Below, in pieces: positions 22,191-29,291 of a stretch of 29,335 nucleotides of DNA (positions are counted from its first letter, which is position 1; the number at the start of each line of letters is the position of its first letter). The DNA is taken from positions 1 through 29,335 of IMG/VR virus record IMGVR_UViG_3300045999_005852. One strand, given 5' to 3'. This DNA is from a virus. The notes under the pieces were generated by a model. That model had not been told where the DNA came from. It was given only the letters and a program-made list of their open reading frames with translations, and made no database searches. A program made the translations under genes and the position numbers.

Positions 22191-23296
22191 TAGTAGGATG
22201 TTATTTCTTTAATTACATCTTTACCAATAAATGTATTAACTTGATATTTAAAGCAATCCAAAAATACTTGATTATAAGTTGGAAATTTAGTAACTAAATG
22301 CTTTGTTATAGCAGTAAATGACGGACCACCATGTCTACCATAACTCCCCATATTAACTTCTTTATCTAGTTTCTTTTTTAGGAATTGATAGTTAGCAGAA
22401 CCATTTGCTTTTCTTAATTGACTAAAACTACAATATAGATGCATTAAATATGGTTTTGATGTATCATACTCACAATTAGCTGTGATTTCTCTAGCCATCT
22501 CCCAATTCTCAACATCAGAACTATTAAGCATATTATAAAGAGTTTGATACATATCAAAATCAACTACAACACCTTGATTAATATCATTATTAAGTGATGT
22601 GTCAAAAATAACTTTTAGGTTATATTTTTCAATATTATCAATTAAGTTTAAGAAAAAATTAATGTTCTTACATGCCTTAGTGTTGCCATGATGGTTAGTA
22701 ATTACTAAACCAGGTATGGGTGAATGTTTTTTAATAAACTCAAAATTAGAATCAAATTGAATCCAATCATTTAGATTTTTTTCAGTAATAACATAATGGG
22801 TATATACTTCACCTTTACGATTTTTAAGAATATCATTACTATACCCATACTGAGTTGTTTGATCTCTATATTTTAAAAGTTTAGGATTATCTACAATAAC
22901 ATCAATTGGAATTATATATAAATTTTCTGGTGGTTTAGAGGTGTAGTATGATTGGTTAGTTTTAGAATTCCAGTTATATTGTTTAAGATCGGTATAATTT
23001 TCTCTAATAAACAAATCACTAATAATAACAGCATCTAATTTATCAAATTTTCTAGCTGTTTTAATGTTTAGTTTATTCTCAGCAATATAATTTTTTAGTT
23101 TATATGAAGGTAACTCAGATAATGGTGTTGAATAAACTGTTGTTTTATCTTCAATTTTATTATCTTTATTAGCCTCATATAAAGCTAAATACCGTTGTTT
23201 ATATGATTCAGGTATAATACCAGCTACTCTCTCCCAACCATTAGTGTGAAGTCGTTTATTACGACCTGGGTCAAATATTAGTTGTGTTATATGCAT
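22190..23296 (-). CDS. Third component beside MoxR-vWA pair, unknown family
   Basis: A 368-residue soluble protein. I recognise no family. It has alternating beta/alpha character: NLYIIPIDVIVDNPKLLKYR, GLVITNHHGNTKACKNI, LKVIFDTSLNNDINQGVVVD, and a helical C-terminus (FTAITKHLVTKFPTYNQVFL). ITNHHGNTK at about 200-208 is an HHG segment that could bind metal or nucleotide, but no fold is proven. It starts 2 bp after the MoxR ATPase stop, so the three genes are probably one transcript and the protein likely a partner or client of that machine. Three-gene MoxR/vWA/associated-protein arrangements are known from bacterial conflict systems, but no similarity to their third component is seen here. 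Confidence 0.6.
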   Translation of the reverse strand: MHITQLIFDPGRNKRLHTNGWERVAGIIPESYKQRYLALYEANKDNKIEDKTTVYSTPLSELPSYKLKNYIAENKLNIKTARKFDKLDAVIISDLFIRENYTDLKQYNWNSKTNQSYYTSKPPENLYIIPIDVIVDNPKLLKYRDQTTQYGYSNDILKNRKGEVYTHYVITEKNLNDWIQFDSNFEFIKKHSPIPGLVITNHHGNTKACKNINFFLNLIDNIEKYNLKVIFDTSLNNDINQGVVVDFDMYQTLYNMLNSSDVENWEMAREITANCEYDTSKPYLMHLYCSFSQLRKANGSANYQFLKKKLDKEVNMGSYGRHGGPSFTAITKHLVTKFPTYNQVFLDCFKYQVNTFIGKDVIKEITSY

Positions 23297-23298
23297 AA

Positions 23299-24495
23299 TT
23301 ATTTACTTAGGAATTTAATTAATGTTTTGTTCATCATCAATGTTTTAAATGAGCTTGAATTGCCATTATAGATTGATTTTACAATTTTGTATTTCAAATC
23401 TACAGCAAATATATCTTCATTCATCAAATAAGCCAAACGATCAATATATGACTTTTCTATCTTATTGCTTTTACTATAAAATAAACTATAGTTAACAATA
23501 CGAGTTGATAGAATTGACGCTAAATCTGCTCTATATTTATCGTCTTTACCAATAACACCCTTTAAAGTATTAAGAACATATTCCTCACTTTCATGATTCA
23601 TAATAGTATCTGGAGATATAATCTTATCTAGTTTATTATTAATAAACATTGTGAACATTGTAGTGAATTCAGATCCAACACTACCCTCTCCAATCATTTG
23701 AATCAATCCTAACTCATCATCAAATGATTTTAGTGATGATATTGAATTAAAAAATGTTGATATGCTTCTTGAGTTAGTATTTGTTGATACTAGTTCAGGA
23801 TGTTTTAGTAAGAAGTTAATACACCTGTTATCCATTTCAGCGTTCTCAGCCCACTCACTCCAACAATTAATATCAAATTTCAAATTAATAGATATGAATC
23901 GTGTTTTTTGAGCATTATCGATACTATTAACTAAATAATCACCATTGTCAGGATTACTTGTAAGAATAATATGCCAATCTTTAGGTAACTCCCAACTAAT
24001 ATATTGTTGGCGATCAATTAGCTCCATAACAGCTTGAATGAACCTGATGTCAGCGCGATTCCAGTCATCTAATAGTAAAATACCACCATTTGATTTGCCA
24101 CTAATCCATTCAGGTGGACAATAACTCATCCTATTTTTGCCTGTGAATTTAAATCCTTGTTTAGTGTACTCATCAACTGCGTGTTCATCAATCCATAGAC
24201 ATTTATCATTGTCTTGGCATACTTCAAATTGGCGAATTGGAAAACCTACTAGGTCACCTAACTCCTCAATTTGCGCGAGATTCAACTTAACAAAATTCAA
24301 ATCCAATTCATTAGCTAATTGAACAATAGTTGATGTTTTACCAATACCGGAATCACCAATTACTTCAACTGCTACAGGTGGTTTGTTTTGTTGTTGTAGA
24401 TAACGATTGTTATCAATAATGTGTTTTAGAAATTGTTTTGCCTCTTTAACATTTAGAGACACTTGTGCATGTTTTGTTTTTTCTTTTTTTGCCAT
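23299..24495 (-). CDS. MoxR-type AAA+ ATPase
   Basis: A 398-residue AAA+ ATPase. Walker A GDSGIGKT (47-54), Walker B GILLLDDWNRA (138-148), sensor-1-type TSNPDNGDY (179-187) and a likely arginine finger in KTRFISI (197-203) are visible. GDLVGFP (80-86) and the CPPEW segment (126-130) fit MoxR-like relatives that act on substrate loops. MoxR proteins usually work with a vWA-domain partner to remodel protein or metal-containing complexes; here the partner is the adjacent vWA/metallopeptidase-like gene, 38 bp upstream. The C-terminal part (about 215-398) is helical with no obvious enzymatic motif. An AAGG 7 bp before the ATG is a possible SD. Confidence 0.85.
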   Translation of the reverse strand: MAKKEKTKHAQVSLNVKEAKQFLKHIIDNNRYLQQQNKPPVAVEVIGDSGIGKTSTIVQLANELDLNFVKLNLAQIEELGDLVGFPIRQFEVCQDNDKCLWIDEHAVDEYTKQGFKFTGKNRMSYCPPEWISGKSNGGILLLDDWNRADIRFIQAVMELIDRQQYISWELPKDWHIILTSNPDNGDYLVNSIDNAQKTRFISINLKFDINCWSEWAENAEMDNRCINFLLKHPELVSTNTNSRSISTFFNSISSLKSFDDELGLIQMIGEGSVGSEFTTMFTMFINNKLDKIISPDTIMNHESEEYVLNTLKGVIGKDDKYRADLASILSTRIVNYSLFYSKSNKIEKSYIDRLAYLMNEDIFAVDLKYKIVKSIYNGNSSSFKTLMMNKTLIKFLSK

Positions 24496-24533
24496 TTGTA
24501 ACCTTTATTTTAATTAAATATAACAATGATTTA

Positions 24534-25718
24534 TTAGGAGGCCAAATTCATTTTAATAGTATTGCCCCATCCATTTTCTTTGACTGTGTCTACATTCTCA
24601 CCATCTGCTGTGATAACCATTATGGTTGGTTTGAATGATTTAGCTGTGTTATGGCCTATATACCCATCAGTTAATATAATAAGACTATTAAATTCTCTAT
24701 GCTCATTAAAATATTCAATAAATGGATTCATGTTTGTTCCACCTCTACCTGTAACGAAATTAGGCATTTCACCTTTATATTCATAAATGTTATGAATACC
24801 AGCGTCACCTTCAGCTATAGTAATAGCAACTCCAGTTTTGTACATATGTTGTATTTCAGTAAAAAACTCAATTAAGTTTTTCTCACTGACTGAGCCTGAA
24901 GTATCAATACCTACAAGTACATTCTTTTTAGTTTTAATTTTTAAGGCAGGATTTTCTTGGAAACGTTTATTTAATTTACGTCTTGTTTTTTTAGTGTAGG
25001 TTCGAGTTGATGTTCCAGCAAATCTTCTAAAATATGATCTCCAATCATATGATGGTTCAGTTTCAGCTAATATACCATCTATAAAACTTTCTAACTCAGA
25101 TGGAACAAAACCTCTACCCTTATCTGATTGGCTTTTAAGTATTTCTTTAATTTGATGTTCAAGTTGTGATTTGGCTAATTTGGCATCAGCTTCACTTAAA
25201 CCATCAAACTCACCCCAAGTTGGATGTAAACCTTCACCTTTTAAACCATCCATTAATTGTTGTAGTTTTGGACTAGCTCCACTTTCTAAAGCTTGTTTTA
25301 ACAAACCATAATATACTTTAGTACCAGCTTTTAAAGGTAAATTAAGTTCAGGATATGAACTTGGTAATAGAAGATCTTTAGATGGATAATACTCCTCAGC
25401 TATGTATTGATTAATTTCAATATCAGCTGCTACATTATGTAATTCTTGATCTGGGTAATCATCTTTATCAAGGAGATGATTAAAGCAAATATGAAGCAAC
25501 TCATGTTTGAGTAGTCCTATTTTTGGTTTGTCTCCTTGTAATGAGTTCCAAAATTCTTCATTAACTGCTAATTGGTAGTTAATGCCTTGCAAACAAACAC
25601 CAGCTGTTGGTACATCTTTTCTAACTACTTTATTAAGAGTAGATAAGAATACACCATAGAATGGCTCACTAAGCATCAATTGCTTGCCAATTTTTGATAA
25701 GTCCTCGTGTATATTCAT
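24534..25718 (-). CDS. DUF2201-type metallopeptidase/vWA protein
   Basis: A 394-residue two-domain protein of the predicted metal-dependent peptidase family (DUF2201-like N-terminus plus vWA-like C-terminus). The N-terminal zinc motif is KHELLH (71-76), with NVAADIEIN (95-103) as a likely third-ligand helix. The C-terminal vWA domain has an apparently intact MIDAS: DTSGS (272-276), GGTNM (326-330) and TDG (350-352). The middle has a basic segment (YTKKTRRKLNKRF) around 241-253. It is paired with a MoxR ATPase, the common arrangement of this family in bacteria, where the proteins cooperate on an unknown substrate. A minus-strand TATAAATA precedes the gene. Confidence 0.85.
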   Translation of the reverse strand: MNIHEDLSKIGKQLMLSEPFYGVFLSTLNKVVRKDVPTAGVCLQGINYQLAVNEEFWNSLQGDKPKIGLLKHELLHICFNHLLDKDDYPDQELHNVAADIEINQYIAEEYYPSKDLLLPSSYPELNLPLKAGTKVYYGLLKQALESGASPKLQQLMDGLKGEGLHPTWGEFDGLSEADAKLAKSQLEHQIKEILKSQSDKGRGFVPSELESFIDGILAETEPSYDWRSYFRRFAGTSTRTYTKKTRRKLNKRFQENPALKIKTKKNVLVGIDTSGSVSEKNLIEFFTEIQHMYKTGVAITIAEGDAGIHNIYEYKGEMPNFVTGRGGTNMNPFIEYFNEHREFNSLIILTDGYIGHNTAKSFKPTIMVITADGENVDTVKENGWGNTIKMNLAS

Positions 25719-25724
25719 TATGTT

Positions 25725-25736
25725 TTTTATTTATAT
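25725..25736 (-). promoter_or_regulatory. T4-late-promoter-like TATAAATA before vWA gene
   Basis: Minus-strand TATAAATA, about 11 bp before the ATG at 25718 and after the terminator at 25749-25772. A promoter is expected here because the FAD gene is terminated. Exact edges are approximate. Confidence 0.4.
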
Positions 25737-25748
25737 AATGAATATAGC

Positions 25749-25772
25749 AAAAAGGCTTGGCGAAGCCAAGCC
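25749..25772 (-). terminator. Terminator after FAD-dependent dehydrogenase
   Basis: Perfect 8-bp stem GGCTTGGC (25754-25761) / GCCAAGCC (25765-25772) with a tight loop (UUC, or CUUCG with a 7-bp stem). On the minus strand it is followed by TTTTTGC. It lies 27 bp after the stop at 25800. Confidence 0.9.
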
Positions 25773-25799
25773 CTAAGCATTAAAGGTTATGTTTGATTG

Positions 25800-27089
25800 T
25801 TAATGGAGCAATGATTCTGCTACATAAATTCCTTGTGCTCCACTAACTGTAATACCACGAGCAGATAAAGCATCACCTACAAAATGTACATTTGGAAATC
25901 CACTTAATGACAAATCATCATAATGAACTAATGGTTCAGGAGACAAATATTTTACCTCAGGAACATACATTCCCCAATCATCACCAAATTGAAATACTTC
26001 ATTCATTTGTTCAATAAATGTTTCAACATATGAAAAGTAACCACCCATTGCATTTCTAATATCATCTAATGAATAATCATCTACTTGATGAGCTAATACT
26101 GTAGTACCTTCAGATGTTAGTCCTGGTTTGCGAGTTTGGTTAGGTGAGTAATATAATCCTTTTCCATCAATTTGTAATTTATTCACTACATCTCTCGACC
26201 ATTCAAATGGATTATCAATGCCTTTGATTTCCATTAGAATACCAAAGTTGGTCATATCATTTCTAAATTCCTCACCTTTCTTAGCATGACCATTATAAGT
26301 AATGTCACCATATGTTTCCTCTACTGCGACGTAAGCTGCATTATTATTAGTACAAAATGATCTTAATGATACGTTATCATATTTTTGATATAATTTAAAA
26401 TCATAGCTAATATCAATTAATTTTTGGAAGTATTTTTGTGGTGCTTCAAAACGTACTCCAATTTGTACTGATTTAGGTTCAGTTGGTAGGTTATAGCAGT
26501 CCGCTAATTGTTTACCAAAATCAATGCCTGATTTGCCTACAGCGAAAATAAGTTTATCATATTTTAATGTAGTGTTATGAGTATAGATTTTATTTTTATT
26601 AAAATCAATATCATCTACTTCAGTATTCCATTCAAATCTAACACCTTTGTTTAACAAATACTGATACCATGCTTTAGCTATCTCATGTAGATAATTTGAA
26701 CCAATATGCCATACTGGGAATAAACGTAATCCAAAATATGGTTTAATAAATTCAGGTTCTTCCTGAGGATCAGACATGAATATTTCTTCTGGCTTAGGAT
26801 GAAAACGTCTAAAGTTATTAATAACTTGATCCATCAATTCCATTGCTTTCTCTTCACCACAGTATTTTGATAATACACCTCCAATTGCGGTATGGTATGT
26901 TAATTTACCATCACTCCAACCACCAGCACCTAACATGCCTGTCATTACTTCTTCAGGTAAGCGGTTATGTGGGTCATTACCTTTGTCTATAATGGTGATT
27001 AAGTTACCAGGGTAACCATTGTCAACTAATTTGGTAGCTGCGTTTATACCAGCTACTCCTGCACCTATAATTACTATTTTCTTTTCCAT
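25800..27089 (-). CDS. FAD-dependent dehydrogenase (COG2509-like)
   Basis: A 429-residue flavoprotein. N-terminal Rossmann motif GAGVAGINAA (9-18) binds the FAD ADP moiety; MTGMLGAGGWSDGKLTYHTA (49-68) and a central LIFAVGKSGIDFGKQLAD segment (about 180-198) fit the uncharacterised FAD-dependent dehydrogenase group (COG2509), as does the C-terminal FVGDALSARGITVSGAQGIY (about 404-423), the second FAD-contact segment. Length fits a single-subunit enzyme of this group, slightly short. The substrate is unknown. No ferredoxin or reductase partner is visible. It stands alone between two terminators and is therefore probably its own transcript. A phage copy is unusual and could have come from a host. 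Confidence 0.8.
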   Translation of the reverse strand: MEKKIVIIGAGVAGINAATKLVDNGYPGNLITIIDKGNDPHNRLPEEVMTGMLGAGGWSDGKLTYHTAIGGVLSKYCGEEKAMELMDQVINNFRRFHPKPEEIFMSDPQEEPEFIKPYFGLRLFPVWHIGSNYLHEIAKAWYQYLLNKGVRFEWNTEVDDIDFNKNKIYTHNTTLKYDKLIFAVGKSGIDFGKQLADCYNLPTEPKSVQIGVRFEAPQKYFQKLIDISYDFKLYQKYDNVSLRSFCTNNNAAYVAVEETYGDITYNGHAKKGEEFRNDMTNFGILMEIKGIDNPFEWSRDVVNKLQIDGKGLYYSPNQTRKPGLTSEGTTVLAHQVDDYSLDDIRNAMGGYFSYVETFIEQMNEVFQFGDDWGMYVPEVKYLSPEPLVHYDDLSLSGFPNVHFVGDALSARGITVSGAQGIYVAESLLH

Positions 27090-27134
27090 ATGATGTTAAT
27101 ATAATAACTTATTTTTTAGAGCCAAATTAAGCAT

Positions 27135-27162
27135 AGAGAAGGCCCAATCGTTTGATTGGGCC
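27135..27162 (-). terminator. Hairpin (likely terminator) after coiled-coil protein gene
   Basis: Perfect 9-bp stem GGCCCAATC (27141-27149) / GATTGGGCC (27154-27162) with a 4-base loop, 56 bp after the stop at 27218. The following minus-strand sequence is TTCTCTATG, a weak T-tract, so termination may be partial. A weaker inverted repeat, GACCG/CGGTC, lies at about 27193-27211. Confidence 0.7.
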
Positions 27163-27217
27163 ACAGCTCCATTTTTAGTTTTTAGTTAAAGCGACCGGCT
27201 ATGAATCGGTCTATATG

Positions 27218-27910
27218 TTAAATTTGATCGATAAGATTGTTAATATACATTTTTATGTCTTCTTTTTCAAATCCATCTTGCATCCAATCTGTTGATAAAA
27301 TACGAAGTTTAGCTTTTAATGTTGCTAAATCTTGAATATTAGCTAATCCTTCTATACGATCAAATCCTTCAGTTAAAGGGTTTTTTTTTTGATTATATTG
27401 AGTCTCAGTAATAATACCTGCTAATTTTTGCATTTTAAGGAATGACTCATTCATAATGTTGTATTCTTTATCATTCTTTTCAGCATCTGCTTTTAATTTT
27501 GCTTCTTCATCATCTGACAATTTCATTTCATCCATGGTATATGTTTCGTCAACATATGTTTCATCCATTGTGTTCGCTGTTTCATCAACAGTTTCCTCTT
27601 TATCTGTTTCAGCATCAGTGGTTACTTCTTTGCCTTTGTTTTTCTTAGCTTTTTGCTTTTCTAATTTTCCTTTTTTATTTTTAAGGTCTTTTAATTTCTT
27701 TTTAAGCTCATTAATTTTACCTGTATCCATTAAATCCTTAACTTCTTCTAAGTTTTCAGCAGTAGCGATTTTTTCTTCACACATTTTAATAGCTTTGTCA
27801 TATTCAGCTAATCTAGCTTCCATGGCAGCGGCTTCAGCTACAGCTTCAATTTCTTTAATATGATCACCAACTGCTTCTCTTATGAGGGAACGTAATTTTT
27901 CTATTTGCAT
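27218..27910 (-). CDS. Charged coiled-coil protein with internal MQKLAG tag
   Basis: A 230-residue protein in three parts. Residues 1-30 are an amphipathic leader (MQIEKLRSLIREAVGDHIKE, then AVAE|A). Residues about 30-150 are highly charged: coiled-coil lysine runs (KKLKDLKNKKGKLEKQ) and then an acidic tract (ETDKEETVDE). Residues 153-169 are MNESFLKMQKLAGIITE, the tag that other genes carry at their N-terminus; an ATG stands at 27452-27454 at exactly this point. The final 60 residues are helical. It may be a fusion of a core-like protein with a tagged cargo, or two in-frame start sites may give a full-length and a 78-residue product. The codons after the tag contain ten consecutive A bases. 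Confidence 0.6.
   Translation of the reverse strand: MQIEKLRSLIREAVGDHIKEIEAVAEAAAMEARLAEYDKAIKMCEEKIATAENLEEVKDLMDTGKINELKKKLKDLKNKKGKLEKQKAKKNKGKEVTTDAETDKEETVDETANTMDETYVDETYTMDEMKLSDDEEAKLKADAEKNDKEYNIMNESFLKMQKLAGIITETQYNQKKNPLTEGFDRIEGLANIQDLATLKAKLRILSTDWMQDGFEKEDIKMYINNLIDQI
27381..27390 (-). other. Run of ten A bases in coding strand (slippage-prone site)
   Basis: Ten T bases on the plus strand give CAA AAA AAA AAC in the reading frame, containing the slippery heptamer A-AAA-AAC. A shift in either direction meets a stop within a few codons (about 3 for either), producing a truncated product ending just past the tag. Slippage is inferred only. Confidence 0.4.
27404..27454 (-). repeat. 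Leader-peptide repeat, copy C (internal)
   Basis: DNA coding for the internal tag of the protein at 27218-27910. It resembles copies A and B (GCATTTT then AAGGAA) but here lies inside a longer frame. Confidence 0.75.
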
Positions 27911-27929
27911 TTTATTTAGGGTTTTTATT

Positions 27930-27938
27930 TATAAATAT
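27930..27938 (-). promoter_or_regulatory. TATAAATAT motif before coiled-coil protein
   Basis: Exact copy, 20 bp before the ATG at 27910. It is embedded in a near-palindromic AT run (TATTTATAAATATA), so a T4-type TATAAATA is also present in the minus-strand orientation. Confidence 0.45.
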
Positions 27939-27948
27939 ATTAATTTTT

Positions 27949-28329
27949 TTAAACTATTGATTTTTCTACACTTTGTGTTAATTTAAAGTTTTTAACACCA
28001 TCTATTTTTCTAATATCAGACAACATAGTTTGAAGAGTTTCATCTTTAAAACCACCATCTGTTATAAATGGATGTGGGTCAACTTTAATTTTTAAAATAG
28101 AGTAGTAATTAGGATTACTAAAAGCTGATGTTTCACCTGATAGGTCATAATCTTTGCTTGATACAATTGTTATACCAGGTAACGCTCTTATATCAGAAAG
28201 AATATCTTTTTGGGGGCGTTTTATAGTATCTGTTTGGAGCAATCCTTCAAACTTATATTGAGTAGATTCTTCAGATATAACACGTTGTATCTCTTCTCTA
28301 ATTATTTGTACTAAGTAAGAACGCTTCAC
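27949..28329 (-). CDS. Small protein with amphipathic leader, GTG start
   Basis: A 126-residue protein starting with GTG (28327-28329), which overlaps the upstream TGA in a 4-bp GTGA. Residues 1-20 (MKRSYLVQIIREEIQRVISE) form an amphipathic helix ending V-I-S-E|E, close to a gp21-type site. The rest (DILSDIRALPGITIVSSKDY ... TMLSDIRKIDGVKNFKLTQS) has two halves of similar shape, each L-S-D-I-R-x-[L/I]-x-G-[I/V], suggesting a ferredoxin-like or internally duplicated small alpha/beta fold. No family is recognised. Co-transcribed with the cupin-like gene. Confidence 0.6.
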   Translation of the reverse strand: MKRSYLVQIIREEIQRVISEESTQYKFEGLLQTDTIKRPQKDILSDIRALPGITIVSSKDYDLSGETSAFSNPNYYSILKIKVDPHPFITDGGFKDETLQTMLSDIRKIDGVKNFKLTQSVEKSIV

Positions 28330-28601
28330 TGTTTATTTATTTTTAATTTTAGAGTACCATTACCTTTAATAACTCTATGCCATTCGCCGGCTGGTATAAA
28401 TATGGGTTGGTTTATAGAAGTTGGTAATTGATTTTCAAGTTGTACTTGCCAATCTGTTTCTCCTATTATTTCTACTAAACGGTCTTCTCTATCACGATGC
28501 CATTTCAGTTCAATAGGATCTATATTTTCGCTAAATTCACGAATAATATATTTGTCAGTGACTTCTATATCTTGATATGGTTTTATTTGGTTTTGCCCCA
28601 T
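28326..28601 (-). CDS. Cupin-like small protein
   Basis: A 91-residue protein whose second half fits a single cupin barrel: KWHRDREDRLVEIIGETDW (33-51) with His35 and Asp37, and FIPAGEWHRVIKGNGTLKLK (68-87) with E73 and H75, spacing like the two cupin metal motifs (H-x-D/H...E, then P-x-x-x-H). Small proteins with WHRD-RED-R occur in environmental phages. The reaction is unknown; metal binding is plausible. The gene overlaps the upstream gene by 19 bp and the downstream GTG by 4 bp. Confidence 0.6.
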   Translation of the reverse strand: MGQNQIKPYQDIEVTDKYIIREFSENIDPIELKWHRDREDRLVEIIGETDWQVQLENQLPTSINQPIFIPAGEWHRVIKGNGTLKLKINKQ

Positions 28602-29290
28602 TTTTTACCTTTGCCTTTTGTTTTACATTGAGCAGGTGTAGGACGACATGAAGGGTATTTAGCACGTTTTTCTCCTTCTTTTCTACCGCATGGCTTACAT
28701 TTACCGTCTCTACAAGTATTACAATCTACCCAACCACCTTCTTTACCAGGTGTCCCTTTACGTTTGAACCATTTATGAAGTGATTCATCTTCATTTAATG
28801 GAATTTCTTCCCAATTATCAGCCAATCCTTCTACAAAACTTACAAACCAATCACTTAAATCATTTATATCTGCTTTTTGCCAACGTTGATTAAATTTAAG
28901 TTTATCAGCGTCTGTCATCCAATCAGAATCAAATATATCAGCTTCATTATCAGTGAAAATTTCTATTAATTGATCTATTTGATCATCAGTTAATGGTTCA
29001 CCATTTAAATAATTAGGCAATAATGATTTATAATATGGTTTTATTTTAATTAAATCATTTTGAATCTGTTGAAAATCTAACATTCCCTCAGCATCTATAT
29101 AATTATTTTTAGTAGATAGATCTTCATATTCTTTTAAATCTTTCCATATTTTACCCTGACGGCATCTAACAATGGAGCCTGATTTGTAAGCAGATGGTTT
29201 ATCATATTTGCGATCAGCAATACGTTTACAGCGGTCTGCTTTTTTCTTTTGCTCCTCAAGGAGTTGTCTTAGTATGTGTGTTAGTTTCAT
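28583..29290 (-). CDS. Protein with Cys-rich, DUF5872-like C-terminus
   Basis: A 235-residue protein. The N-terminus (MKLTHILRQLLEEQKKKADR) is an amphipathic helix; a basic segment CKRIADRKYDKPSAYKSGSI leads to RCRQGKIWKDL. The middle is acidic and helical (QIDQLIEIFTDNEADIFDSD). The C-terminus (about 186-235) has WVDC-x-x-C, CKPCGRKEGEKR, YPSCRPTPAQCK and KGKGKKWGKTK, with Cys at 190, 193, 198, 201, 215 and 222, resembling DUF5872, a small domain known from giant viruses and phages and likely a Zn-binding nucleic-acid-associated module. I am not certain of the family name. The LLEE segment (10-13) could be a cleavage site. Confidence 0.6.
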   Translation of the reverse strand: MKLTHILRQLLEEQKKKADRCKRIADRKYDKPSAYKSGSIVRCRQGKIWKDLKEYEDLSTKNNYIDAEGMLDFQQIQNDLIKIKPYYKSLLPNYLNGEPLTDDQIDQLIEIFTDNEADIFDSDWMTDADKLKFNQRWQKADINDLSDWFVSFVEGLADNWEEIPLNEDESLHKWFKRKGTPGKEGGWVDCNTCRDGKCKPCGRKEGEKRAKYPSCRPTPAQCKTKGKGKKWGKTK

Positions 29291-29291
29291 A

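Noticed and set aside
27190-27215. Possible tRNA-like stem near GACCGG...CGGTC
   Set aside because: Only a 5-bp stem; no T-arm or acceptor stem of tRNA length.
27456-27863. Plus-strand Ser/Phe-rich frame
   Set aside because: Antisense of the charged coiled-coil gene; codon pattern is a mirror of Glu/Lys codons.
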